Source of the DNA: a virus
IMG/VR virus record: IMGVR_UViG_3300028127_000008
Location: 1 to 45,156 of that record
Strand: one strand, 5' to 3'
Length of the DNA: 45,156 nucleotides
Below the pieces are notes generated by a model. The model ran no database searches and was not told the DNA's origin. It saw nothing but the letters and a program-made list of their open reading frames with translations. Shown here piece after piece: positions 1-7,662 of the stretch (its first letter is position 1; the number at the start of each line of letters is the position of its first letter). The position numbers were made by a program, and so were the translations under genes.

Positions 1-480
1 CAAGGTAATCAAGGACCAGTTGGACCACAAGGTGAACAAGGTAATCAAGGACCAGTTGGACCACAAGGTGAACAAGGTAATCAAGGACCAGTTGGACCAC
101 AAGGACCACAAGGTAATCAAGGACCACAAGGTGAACAAGGTAATCAAGGACCAGTTGGACCACAAGGACCACAAGGTGAACAAGGTAATCAAGGACCAAT
201 TGGTCCACAAGGTATACAAGGACCAATTGGTCCACAAGGTATACAAGGACCGAGTGGACCTCCTGGTATAGATGCAACTGGAGCACAAGGACCACAAGGT
301 GAACAAGGACCAAGTGGACCAAGTGGACCGCAAGGACCAAGTGGTGCTGCATCAACAGTATCAGGTCCACAAGGACCAAGTGGACCACAAGGACCAAGCG
401 GTCCTGCATCAACAGTATCAGGTCCACAAGGACCAAGTGGACCAAGTGGGCCACAAGGACCACAAGGTACAACATCTGGT
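1..480 (+). repeat. Tandem 36-bp and 9-bp collagen-coding repeats
   Basis: Bases 1-36 and 37-72 are identical 36-bp units and 73-108 is nearly so. The pattern then degrades to 9-bp units coding for Gly-Pro-Gln, Gly-Asn-Gln, Gly-Glu-Gln and Gly-Pro-Ser. Identical neighbouring units suggest recent expansion by slippage or recombination, so repeat number probably varies between relatives. Confidence 0.9.
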
Positions 481-1554
481 TGTTTTGTTCCAGTAGGTGG
501 TTATGTGTCACAACAAAACCCTCTACCAACTAATAATAATCAAACTGTTGGTGGTGGATCAAGTTCTTCTGCTACACCTATCTTAACTACCACTATTACC
601 ACAATATGGTTAGGTACAGTAAGTGGAGCACTACAAGGAAACGGATTAGGGGTAGGAAGTATAATAACATTAACAAGAACTAACCAAGCCAGTCCAGTCG
701 TCGCACAATATGAAGTAACTGGTATTAATCTCCAAACCGTAAATGGAATCTTATATGATGTTACATATATTTCTGGTTTTGATTTTAGTGTTGGTGGTGA
801 TCCTTATGAAGTATGTCTTATACCTGTTGGGCCACAAGGGCCACAAGGAGTAAGCGGACCACAAGGAGTAAGCGGACCACAAGGAGTAAGCGGACCAAGT
901 GGTCCGAGTGGATCAGGTGATATTAACCCTCTTATTGTAAAGTCATCATTTAGTGTTCGTGATGGCTTACCTAGATACTTTATTTCTAACCCGGCACTTA
1001 GTAGCTACCGCGTAGGACCACCACGAGGTACCGGTAGTTTGTCTGAAGGTGGCGGATGGAATTCATCAACATGGCCAGGTGGTGGTGGTACTGGTGGAAT
1101 TTTAGATGGTACAAGTGGTACAGAAGATGCATTTACTCTACTAGGTAATGGTATTGTTTTAACAAGAAGTCTAGCTGCGGATTCAATAGTATCAATCAGA
1201 GGTACTGTAGTAGGAGTTAAAACTAATGGCCTATATACGAATGATGCAACAAATTTTGGTATTCAATTATTTTCCCACGGTTGTGGTATGAATGGTCAAG
1301 GGGAACAGGACTGGGAGGCAATTTGTAATACTCAATTAGATTTTAATGTAACTTATGAAACATATGTTGATGGAGAAACCGGTAGGGCTGTCGCATGTTT
1401 TAACGGAACGTTTTTACTTGCAAAAGGTGTCACTAGATGGAATGAAAGATTAATGGTAGGTTTTGCTTGTGATAGGGTAACCGCTGCTCACTTAGGTGGA
1501 AATGATGTAATTATTACTTATGCTCTATTCGAAGGAGCTGATCCTCAGCCATAA
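1..1554 (+). CDS. Collagen-like tail fibre protein (5' end outside window)
   Basis: The reading frame is open from base 1 to the TAA at 1552-1554, so at least 517 residues are present and the true start lies upstream. Residues 1 to about 157 are an almost uninterrupted Gly-X-Y repeat ([15 protein letters not shown]), the pattern of phage collagen-like fibre shafts that form trimeric triple helices. A globular region of roughly 120 residues follows, then a second short Gly-X-Y block (around residues 279-305, GVSGPQ repeated) and a C-terminal domain of about 210 residues, which I take to be a receptor-binding or trimerisation tip. A GTG at 505 in the same frame could be mistaken for a start, but the upstream frame clearly continues the protein. 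Its exact position on the tail is unknown. The fibre role is inferred from collagen repeats next to tail genes. Confidence 0.8.
   Translation, partial: QGNQGPVGPQGEQGNQGPVGPQGEQGNQGPVGPQGPQGNQGPQGEQGNQGPVGPQGPQGEQGNQGPIGPQGIQGPIGPQGIQGPSGPPGIDATGAQGPQGEQGPSGPSGPQGPSGAASTVSGPQGPSGPQGPSGPASTVSGPQGPSGPSGPQGPQGTTSGCFVPVGGYVSQQNPLPTNNNQTVGGGSSSSATPILTTTITTIWLGTVSGALQGNGLGVGSIITLTRTNQASPVVAQYEVTGINLQTVNGILYDVTYISGFDFSVGGDPYEVCLIPVGPQGPQGVSGPQGVSGPQGVSGPSGPSGSGDINPLIVKSSFSVRDGLPRYFISNPALSSYRVGPPRGTGSLSEGGGWNSSTWPGGGGTGGILDGTSGTEDAFTLLGNGIVLTRSLAADSIVSIRGTVVGVKTNGLYTNDATNFGIQLFSHGCGMNGQGEQDWEAICNTQLDFNVTYETYVDGETGRAVACFNGTFLLAKGVTRWNERLMVGFACDRVTAAHLGGNDVIITYALFEGADPQP
841..894 (+). repeat. Three identical 18-bp repeats inside the fibre gene
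   Basis: Three perfect tandem copies (841-858, 859-876, 877-894) of an 18-bp unit encode the second collagen-like block, with a GVSGPQ period. They separate the middle globular domain from the C-terminal domain of the fibre. Confidence 0.9.
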
Positions 1555-1576
1555 TTTTAAACAATTTCTTTTTTCT

Positions 1577-1596
1577 AGGTATAATAACTATAAAAG
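1577..1596 (+). promoter_or_regulatory. Possible promoter (GGTATAATA type)
   Basis: An AGGTATAATA sequence sits 30 nt before the ATG at 1606. The same AAGGTATAAT core recurs at about 2106 and 10311, both also upstream of genes. It resembles an extended -10 box and differs from the GAATATATAA motif found elsewhere. Assignment rests only on this recurrence. Confidence 0.3.
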
Positions 1597-1605
1597 AATA
1601 ATAGT

Positions 1606-2097
1606 ATGGAAAACACAGAGGAAAAGAAACTCCAGTGGATTAAGGGTGATAAGTTAGGTAATGTAGAAATAGTCAAGGGTGTTGATAATGAATGGACTAT
1701 ATTTAATAGTGGTGGTAGGATAGCAACAAATTTACTTAGTGAATTTTTAGAACCTTTAGATGGTGAACCTTTAGATTTTAATCCACCTACACCAGCATCA
1801 ACAAAGGCAGCCAAGGTATATAAAGAAAAATTACCACCACAAAAAGAAACCTCATCTCCAATAAGAACTCTTTTTGATAAGCAGAAAAAGAATGATAAAG
1901 TAAAACTGAATCTTTCATTTCCAATAAACGTTCCTAAAAAAGCTATATATGAAATTATCAGCTCTTCGTTTGATACCGAAGAAGTAAATGATGAATTAGA
2001 ATCCTTTATTAAAAATCAAATATCAGAAGACTTAATTTTAGATAGTCTTTTTGACAGCATTAAGGAATTAATTAAAACTAGATATAAAATTGACTAA
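1606..2097 (+). CDS. Hypothetical protein, 163 aa
   Basis: I do not recognise this protein. It is a soluble, charged polypeptide with no signal peptide or membrane segment. Residues 1-50 look like a small beta domain (LQWIKGDKLGNVEIVKGVDN, then WTIFNSGG). Residues 60-100 are Pro/Lys-rich and probably disordered. The C-terminal 70 residues look helical and acidic, with LNLSFPINVPKKAIYEII followed by ESFIKNQISEDLILDSLF. The ATG follows an A-rich leader without Shine-Dalgarno sequence. It opens a run of five small genes between a fibre gene and the tail block, so a late role such as a chaperone or minor structural protein is possible but unproven. Confidence 0.7.
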   Translation: MENTEEKKLQWIKGDKLGNVEIVKGVDNEWTIFNSGGRIATNLLSEFLEPLDGEPLDFNPPTPASTKAAKVYKEKLPPQKETSSPIRTLFDKQKKNDKVKLNLSFPINVPKKAIYEIISSSFDTEEVNDELESFIKNQISEDLILDSLFDSIKELIKTRYKID

Positions 2098-2110
2098 GCA
2101 ATTTAAGGTA

Positions 2111-2125
2111 TAATATATAATAAAA
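2111..2125 (+). promoter_or_regulatory. Candidate late promoter (TAATATATAATAAAA)
   Basis: A member of the NAATAWATAA family found repeatedly in this window, 23 nt before the ATG at 2134. It overlaps the end of an AAGGTATAAT sequence. Confidence 0.45.
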
Positions 2126-2133
2126 TCAATCAT

Positions 2134-2508
2134 ATGACACAAGCACCAAATAGAAGACAGAGAAGATTAGCGATGAAGTACCAAGGACTTCTAAAAGCTA
2201 AAAGTAAATTACCATTTCATAAGTGGATGGAATTTACAAGAGAGAATATTGAAAGAGGTAAGGAAATACATGCAGCTAATGTTGATAGTGTTGACAAAAA
2301 AATAGCATCTCAATTAGAAGCAGCAGAAGAAAGGCAAATAGAAGTGTGGAGAGAAGTTGGTTATGATGAATCTGAAATTAAAATGTTAAGAGAAGCTAAT
2401 GCCATCTTAATGGTTAAGAATAAAGAAACTTGGAAGGCTGATAAAAAGGAAGCTAGACAAATAATGAAAGATGCAAGAGAATCTTTAAATAAAAGATTAA
2501 ATGGTTAA
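2134..2508 (+). CDS. Hypothetical basic/coiled-coil protein, 124 aa
   Basis: The family is not recognised. The N-terminus begins with the basic cluster PNRRQRRLAMKYQG. Short NRxxRR segments like this occur in several phage assembly and nucleic-acid-contacting proteins, but this is only a resemblance. The rest is strongly helical and highly charged (SQLEAAEERQIEVWREVGYD, then KADKKEARQIMKDARESLNK), consistent with a coiled coil. There are no cysteines and no membrane segment. The stop overlaps the next gene's start by 8 nt, which suggests translational coupling. The position between fibre and tail-tube genes would suit a tail assembly chaperone, but I cannot show that. Confidence 0.65.
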   Translation: MTQAPNRRQRRLAMKYQGLLKAKSKLPFHKWMEFTRENIERGKEIHAANVDSVDKKIASQLEAAEERQIEVWREVGYDESEIKMLREANAILMVKNKETWKADKKEARQIMKDARESLNKRLNG

Positions 2509-2830
2509 AATTGTTTTAGAGCCTGCAAGAAATGGTGTTATCAAAAGAGTGATTGACGATAATCATGGTGGAGGTAGAGAACAATGGACCTCGACCGATG
2601 TATATGAATCAAATGATGAGCATAGAAATAAATATGAATACATCATGCGATTCTTTTGGGAACTTTGCGAAGACATAGGATTAGAGTGCGGTAACAAATT
2701 TGAAAAAGATTGCTTACGGATCAAAACTGAATGGGGTACTCACTATGAACCTAACCAAAAAGAGGTGGATAGTAAAATAAGAGAACTCCAAGCAGAGATC
2801 GATTTATTGAAAGAATGGAAACAGAAATAG
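2501..2830 (+). CDS. Hypothetical protein, 109 aa
   Basis: I do not recognise the family. The N-terminal part looks like a short beta segment (MVKIVLEPARNGVIKRVIDD), followed by an aromatic and charged helical region (EYIMRFFWELCEDIGLECGN) and a C-terminal heptad-like helix (VDSKIRELQAEIDLLKEW) likely to form a coiled coil. No export signal is present. It overlaps the preceding gene by 8 nt and the following gene by 16 nt, so it belongs to one translationally coupled cluster. Function unknown. Confidence 0.65.
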   Translation: MVKIVLEPARNGVIKRVIDDNHGGGREQWTSTDVYESNDEHRNKYEYIMRFFWELCEDIGLECGNKFEKDCLRIKTEWGTHYEPNQKEVDSKIRELQAEIDLLKEWKQK

Positions 2831-3204
2831 AATTTAATTTTATATACTCTAAGGATGCAATAAAAGTAAAAAAGTTTTTAGGCAGTGTACCAAGAAATAT
2901 TGAATGTATAAGTTATATGGATATTTTTAACAAGCTTACAAAAAATGACTTTTATCAATATGAACCGTCTGATGCCGTAGTATCATCTTACTTAATGAGG
3001 CAGTTACAGACAGTCTTAGGTAGGAACACTACAACTTCTATTTTTTATGTTTTAGGAAATCTTAATAAAGGAACTATAATTGGTGTAAAAAAATATGTAG
3101 AATCTTTAACTGATAGGGCTATATATTATAACATATATCATTCACCTGATATTAATGTAAACGGTACGGCTGAATTATTTAAAGATGCTGTAGAGTTTGA
3201 ATGA
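2815..3204 (+). CDS. Hypothetical protein, 129 aa
   Basis: Unrecognised soluble protein with a mixed alpha/beta composition. Its start lies 16 nt inside the previous gene and its stop overlaps the next start as ATGA, which supports this reading frame and start. Visible segments include IEFNFIYSKDAIKVKKFLG at the N-terminus and SSYLMRQLQTVLGRN in the middle. No catalytic motif, metal-binding cluster or membrane helix is seen. The operon context only says that it is made with its small neighbours. Confidence 0.6.
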   Translation: METEIEFNFIYSKDAIKVKKFLGSVPRNIECISYMDIFNKLTKNDFYQYEPSDAVVSSYLMRQLQTVLGRNTTTSIFYVLGNLNKGTIIGVKKYVESLTDRAIYYNIYHSPDINVNGTAELFKDAVEFE

Positions 3205-3764
3205 AAGCCCATAGGATATTTACAAAAGGACAAACTGTTTACTGCCTGCTATCATCTTTTAGCAGGCCTAATGTTTTGTTGCCAATAAAAGGCCTTATAG
3301 TAGATACCCAATGGGATCCTGTGAATCCACTATACCAAATACGTATTATTAAGATGTATGATAATATGAAGTATCTTAAGTCTAATTTTTTTGATATGAA
3401 CTTTAAATATGAATTTGATAATAGAGCCAGAAAAATGCCTATTAAAAAAGAAGACTTTAAAAATAAAAGTTTATTAGAGGAAAGATTTAATGAAAGTGAT
3501 AGGGAACGGTTTTATGTAATAGTAGAATCGGTTATGTGCAAAAAAACTAAAAATGATTTACAAGGTTTATTTGAAAAGGTTCAGTTTTATATAATATCAA
3601 AAAATCTAAAAGAAATAAGAGACATATCATCAAGGCCTTTTTTTAAAGGTTCTCTTTCAACTGATAGTTCACAAGAGTTTAATATTAGGTTTAAAAAAGG
3701 CTGGAGCGATAAGTTTAAAAATGGAGATATTGACATTGATAAGTATCTCAACAGCTTAAGCTGA
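3201..3764 (+). CDS. Hypothetical protein, 187 aa
   Basis: I do not recognise this protein. The first 60 residues have a small beta-barrel look (FTKGQTVYCLLSSFSRPN then LPIKGLIVDTQWD and YQIRIIKMYD), reminiscent of SH3- or KOW-like folds, followed by a charged alpha-helical half. The C-terminus (FNIRFKKGWSDKFKNGDIDI) is basic and aromatic. Translation is coupled to the preceding gene by an ATGA overlap. It is the last of the five small genes, and a promoter-like motif directly follows its stop, so the unit probably ends here. Function unknown. Confidence 0.65.
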   Translation: MKAHRIFTKGQTVYCLLSSFSRPNVLLPIKGLIVDTQWDPVNPLYQIRIIKMYDNMKYLKSNFFDMNFKYEFDNRARKMPIKKEDFKNKSLLEERFNESDRERFYVIVESVMCKKTKNDLQGLFEKVQFYIISKNLKEIRDISSRPFFKGSLSTDSSQEFNIRFKKGWSDKFKNGDIDIDKYLNSLS

Positions 3765-3777
3765 ATATATACTAAAA
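3763..3777 (+). promoter_or_regulatory. Candidate late promoter (GAATATATACTAAAA)
   Basis: A member of the GAATAWATAA family, overlapping the stop of the preceding gene and starting 27 nt before the ATG at 3790. It would drive the hub block. Confidence 0.5.
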
Positions 3778-3789
3778 ATAGACTATTAT

Positions 3790-5580
3790 ATGGGATTCTC
3801 TGATAAGATAGGAAAACTTAACGATGCATTATTTCCAACCAACCCAAGCAAAGAAACCGACCAAATAGTTGGGGCGTTTGGTGGCGAATCATTTGGGTTT
3901 GCACATGGGGTAGATACACTGTTTGCAAAAAACTTTTATACACAAGGTGCTGTGCCTGATGTATTTGGTGTAGCTGTAGGTATGAATTCTGTTATTCCTA
4001 GATCTATTTTTAATAGATATGCTTTATTTAATTTTAGGGGATTGTATGGAGGTTTAACCGGAGGAGAAGTTTTTAATGGGTTTCATGATCAGCCAGATAA
4101 TCCTGCTATGGGTGGTGCTGATGCTAGAAATGTATCTATTGCTAAACTCATAGATTACTTTAATACTAATTATCCTAGAATATCTTATACCGCGCAAGAT
4201 TTTCTTTATTGTAAATATTATAAACAAGTTCCGGTTAATCATCTGATTACATTGAGAAGGTTCCCTACTCCGGTAAATGATAACATATTTGATTTATCTG
4301 TTTCTCCTGGGTCTAAAGATCCTAAAGCACCTAAACCAGGTGAAGCTGTAGATGCTACACAGACTGCTGGTGTTACTGCTGTTACTTATATGGGTGAAGC
4401 GGCTGGAAATAAACTAGATGATATTTTAACAATGTCTTATGGATTAAACTATAAGGAAGTTAAATCTGAAATGGAAGATATTAGTAGTGGTGATGGTGGT
4501 TATACGTCTCAACCTTTTTATTCCAAAATGGGTGGTGTTGGTAAAGCAACCGCTGATGCATTTAAAGGAATTAGTTCAAGACAAAAATTTGCTAAACAGA
4601 ATATGTCTACTGGTGATAAGCTAGGAACTACTTATGCTAACTTTGTAATAGGACCAGTTAATGTTATTGATTCAACTAACGTTAGAGATCGTGGTATGAA
4701 ATTTTCAAATGACTTAAAACTTAATTTTGAATATGAACTTAAATCTCTTAATTATGTTAATCCTAAAATTGCAATGATTGACATTATAAGTAACATGTTA
4801 ACTATGACTTATAATAATGGTCAATTCTTTGGAGGAGGACAGAGGTACTATGGTAGTGCTGGTGCAGTAGCTAGTCAGTTTGGAGATATTAATAAATTAA
4901 AACAAGGTGATTTTAGTGGATATATTGGAAGTGTAGTTACTGATGTTGAAACTGGATTTAAAAATGTGTTTGGTGGTGGAACTGGTGAATTTAATTTAGA
5001 AAATGGTGTAGAAGGATTACTTAAGGTTGGTAAGACTATGTTAGGTAATATGCTAGGTGGATTTTTAAGTGATAATGTTGGGGCAGTTTCTGGTACACAA
5101 GCATCTAAAGCTTTAATAAGTGCGGAACCTACTGGTGATTGGCACGTGACTGTTGGTAATCCATTAAATCCTATTGTTACTATGGGTAACATGTATTGTG
5201 ATAATTCAACAATGACGTTAGGTCATGGCTTAGGATATGATGATTTCCCTATGGAAGTTAAATTTGAAATTGATCTTAAGCACGGTAAGCCTAGAGATAA
5301 AGGTGATATAGAAAACATGTTTAATGCTGGTCGTGGTAGAATTTACGCGTCTGCTCAAGGTGAAGAGGATATTTTAAATTTAGCCGGTGAAGACATTGCA
5401 ACATACGGATCAGTTAAGGCAGGTAATTATAAAAAAGGATTACAACCTACACAAGGTGGTTCAACATCTAATGTAAAGAATAGTAAAATAAGTAACATAA
5501 AAAGCAATCCTAATAAACAAGCTACTAGTGATAGTGCAGAATATATTTCTAATACAGTAAGTATGTTTATAGATTCATAA
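3790..5580 (+). CDS. Tail-tube or baseplate-associated structural protein, 596 aa
   Basis: The protein is Gly/Asn-rich with alternating beta strands, as expected for a virion component, and lacks signal or membrane segments. The C-terminal third contains GDWHVTVGNPLNPIVTMGNM, then LGHGLGYDDFPMEVKFEIDL, a strand pattern that resembles tail-tube-fold proteins of the gp19/gp48/gp54 type. Upstream, FVIGPVNVIDS and LNFEYELKSLNYVNPKIAM are further strand-rich segments. A Gly-rich, probably flexible insertion lies around residues 340-430. It heads a block containing the hub and spike genes, which favours a tube-initiator or baseplate-cap role. The exact T4 counterpart cannot be named from sequence alone; it could simply be a lineage-specific structural protein. 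Confidence 0.55.
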   Translation: MGFSDKIGKLNDALFPTNPSKETDQIVGAFGGESFGFAHGVDTLFAKNFYTQGAVPDVFGVAVGMNSVIPRSIFNRYALFNFRGLYGGLTGGEVFNGFHDQPDNPAMGGADARNVSIAKLIDYFNTNYPRISYTAQDFLYCKYYKQVPVNHLITLRRFPTPVNDNIFDLSVSPGSKDPKAPKPGEAVDATQTAGVTAVTYMGEAAGNKLDDILTMSYGLNYKEVKSEMEDISSGDGGYTSQPFYSKMGGVGKATADAFKGISSRQKFAKQNMSTGDKLGTTYANFVIGPVNVIDSTNVRDRGMKFSNDLKLNFEYELKSLNYVNPKIAMIDIISNMLTMTYNNGQFFGGGQRYYGSAGAVASQFGDINKLKQGDFSGYIGSVVTDVETGFKNVFGGGTGEFNLENGVEGLLKVGKTMLGNMLGGFLSDNVGAVSGTQASKALISAEPTGDWHVTVGNPLNPIVTMGNMYCDNSTMTLGHGLGYDDFPMEVKFEIDLKHGKPRDKGDIENMFNAGRGRIYASAQGEEDILNLAGEDIATYGSVKAGNYKKGLQPTQGGSTSNVKNSKISNIKSNPNKQATSDSAEYISNTVSMFIDS

Positions 5581-5594
5581 TATATTGAAAAGAT

Positions 5595-6137
5595 ATGGAT
5601 ATAAAATCATTAACATTAAAGAATAAACTAATCATAGATAAGACAGGTGAAGGTTACTGGGATCTTACAGCACCATCTTTTATTTATGATTCTGATTTAG
5701 GTGTTAGGGCTTTGCATTATGTAATGCAAGATCAAATTGGTAGAATAGATAAAATTTCAAATATTTATTTTGGTAGTGGTGAATTTATAGATGCTATTTG
5801 TGTTGTTAATAATATCTTTAATCCTTTTAGCGTTAATGAAGGTGATATTTTAATTATTCCAAATTTAAGTAGAAAAGATCTTGTTTATAAAAGACCTAAT
5901 CCTGCATCAAGGCCTAATGCAGTACAAGAGGCTTATGTTGATACTGGGAGACAAAGTGAAAAAGATCAATCAAGAATTCAGAGACTAATTGAAAAAGCTA
6001 AAACGAAAGAGGCTGGTGTAAAACAACCAATGCCACCGAATATGCTACAACTTGGACAAGAATCTAAAACTTACGAAGGTGGAAAAATACAATTAGGAAC
6101 TAACCTACCAAGCAGAAATACTAAACAATCAAACTAA
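5595..6137 (+). CDS. LysM-like baseplate protein (gp53-like), 180 aa
   Basis: Residues 50-95 read as a LysM-like module: RIDKISNIYFGSGEFIDAIC, then NNIFNPFSVNEGDILIIPNL. T4 gp53, a baseplate wedge protein, contains a LysM-like domain, and LysM-type tail proteins commonly sit beside hub genes in myophages. The C-terminal 80 residues are Lys/Gln/Pro-rich and probably disordered. The gene follows the tube-associated gene by 14 nt and ends 1 nt before the hub gene. I infer that it connects wedge or tube components of the baseplate. The LysM reading is moderately secure, the gp53 equivalence less so. Confidence 0.5.
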   Translation: MDIKSLTLKNKLIIDKTGEGYWDLTAPSFIYDSDLGVRALHYVMQDQIGRIDKISNIYFGSGEFIDAICVVNNIFNPFSVNEGDILIIPNLSRKDLVYKRPNPASRPNAVQEAYVDTGRQSEKDQSRIQRLIEKAKTKEAGVKQPMPPNMLQLGQESKTYEGGKIQLGTNLPSRNTKQSN

Positions 6138-6138
6138 T

Positions 6139-7635
6139 ATGTCAACGGTAGAAAGAAATATACTAACAGTTATAGAACCGACGATTGAGTTAGATGAACT
6201 AGAAATGACTGATGTAGAAAGTGGTACTGAAAATTCCGATGGTGATACAATAAAAGAAAAACCTAGTAAGTTTTCTACAATGATACCACTCATTAAAATT
6301 AATTCTTATGAAGTACAGGGTGATAGATTAGAAACGTTTGAGCTTAAGTCAGTTGGGTTTTATCCAACCTGTAAATTTAGCTTTTTTGATGTTGATGCTA
6401 TGTTTACTGCTAGATTTTTTCCAAAGGATGGTGATATTATTCAATTGTATATTAGGTCCCAAGGAGAAGAGACTACATTTAAACCTATAAGAATTGATTT
6501 TACTATTGAAAAAATAACACCGTTAGGTGGAGGTGGAGCATCAGATGAAGCTTCACAAATCATGGTAGATGGTAGAATGCATGTACCTAATTTATTTACC
6601 GAGAAGGTTCAGTTTCAAGATAACACTAGTTGGAATTCTTTACTTGCTATTGCAGAAGAATTAAAATTAGGATATGCATCAAATGTTGAAGATACGACAG
6701 ATCAACAAATATGGACAAATCCTTATGACACTGCACAGAGGTTTATAGAAGATATAACATCAAATTCATATATGAATGATGAGTCTTTTTTCACTGCATA
6801 TATTGACCCTTATTATTATTTAACCTTTGTTGATGCTAATAAGTTTTTTGGAATGGAGGATGATTTAGAAACTAGCCAAATGTTTTCACAAAATGCAATA
6901 GATACTATGGGTACTGGTGATGACGCTGATAGTGAATTTAACTTTCCTAATATGTTAAGTAATAATTTATCATTGCAGGGTAGCGCTAGATACATATCAA
7001 AATATCAGCAAGTAAATAATAGTGGTAAGATAAGTAAAAACAACGGATATAAAAGATATACACAATATTGGGATTTAAATGCAAAAGAATTTATAAGTGA
7101 ATTTGTTGATCCTATAACTAGTGATACTCCAGGAATGGTGCCTGTCACTAAAGGTAGAACAATTAATGGAGAAGTAGAAGGGCCTGTTAATGATCAAGTT
7201 AAATTTAAGTTTTTAGGTACACAAGGCGATAATGTACATGATAATTATTATTATGCATCTATACAAAATTTTCAAAACCTTGCAGAGATTAATAAATTAG
7301 GAATGACTATTGAGTTAGATACGGTTAATCCTGCTATATTAAGGTATAGTAGAATTTATTGTTCAATAATGGAAACTGCTCAAATGGTAAAGGGTACTTT
7401 AACTGCTCCAGAAAACGATGAAAATGCGCCTAGTGATTCAGTAAGAAGGACTGAAACACCTGATAATTTAGGTAGTGATGTTAATAATGAATTTGGTGTT
7501 ATTAATGAATACCTTTCAGGGTTTTATGTTATTACTGGTATAGAGTATTTTTTAATAAGTGGTGAAGAGGCCGGTGGCGCTGGGTTAAAGCAGAGGCTAC
7601 ATTTGCGTAGAAGAGAAGTAACTCCATCTACATAA
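6139..7635 (+). CDS. Baseplate hub protein (gp27-like), 498 aa
   Basis: This looks like the hub that bridges the spike to the tail tube. Residues 50-130 form a beta domain (IPLIKINSYEVQGDRLETFE, SVGFYPTCKFSFFDVDAMFT, FFPKDGDIIQLYIRSQGEE). Residues 165-230 carry the hub-type segment NTSWNSLLAIAEELKLGYAS, then TNPYDTAQRFIEDITSNSYM and FFTAYIDPYYYLTFVDANKF, matching the arrangement of gp27/gpD-type tail hubs. The C-terminus ends in a strand-rich section (YLSGFYVITGIEYFLISG). Its order before a tube-associated gene and a gp5-like spike fits the hub role. Length is somewhat greater than T4 gp27, with an acidic N-terminal extension of about 45 residues. Confidence 0.65.
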   Translation: MSTVERNILTVIEPTIELDELEMTDVESGTENSDGDTIKEKPSKFSTMIPLIKINSYEVQGDRLETFELKSVGFYPTCKFSFFDVDAMFTARFFPKDGDIIQLYIRSQGEETTFKPIRIDFTIEKITPLGGGGASDEASQIMVDGRMHVPNLFTEKVQFQDNTSWNSLLAIAEELKLGYASNVEDTTDQQIWTNPYDTAQRFIEDITSNSYMNDESFFTAYIDPYYYLTFVDANKFFGMEDDLETSQMFSQNAIDTMGTGDDADSEFNFPNMLSNNLSLQGSARYISKYQQVNNSGKISKNNGYKRYTQYWDLNAKEFISEFVDPITSDTPGMVPVTKGRTINGEVEGPVNDQVKFKFLGTQGDNVHDNYYYASIQNFQNLAEINKLGMTIELDTVNPAILRYSRIYCSIMETAQMVKGTLTAPENDENAPSDSVRRTETPDNLGSDVNNEFGVINEYLSGFYVITGIEYFLISGEEAGGAGLKQRLHLRRREVTPST

Positions 7636-7636
7636 T

Positions 7637-7650
7637 GAATAAATAAAAAA
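7637..7650 (+). promoter_or_regulatory. Candidate late promoter (GAATAAATAAAAAA)
   Basis: It starts exactly 26 nt before the ATG at 7663. The same sequence with the same spacing precedes the gene at 26358. Confidence 0.5.
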
Positions 7651-7662
7651 ACAAAAGTATAC

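Noticed and set aside
1-110. Regular 36-bp direct repeats resembling a CRISPR array.
   Set aside because: Units are contiguous with no spacers, lie in frame and encode collagen triplets.
20-496. Two open frames in the +2 phase giving His/Lys/Val/Asp-rich repeats.
   Set aside because: They are shadows of the collagen-coding repeat, which lacks stop codons in a second phase. The +1 frame gives a coherent Gly-X-Y protein continuing to 1554.
505-1554. Separate gene starting at GTG 505.
   Set aside because: The same frame is open upstream to base 1 and encodes the collagen shaft, so the GTG is an internal valine codon.
3790-5580. Tail sheath protein identity for the 596-aa protein.
   Set aside because: Its length would fit, but the strand pattern near the C-terminus resembles tube-type proteins better and no sheath handshake motif is recognisable.
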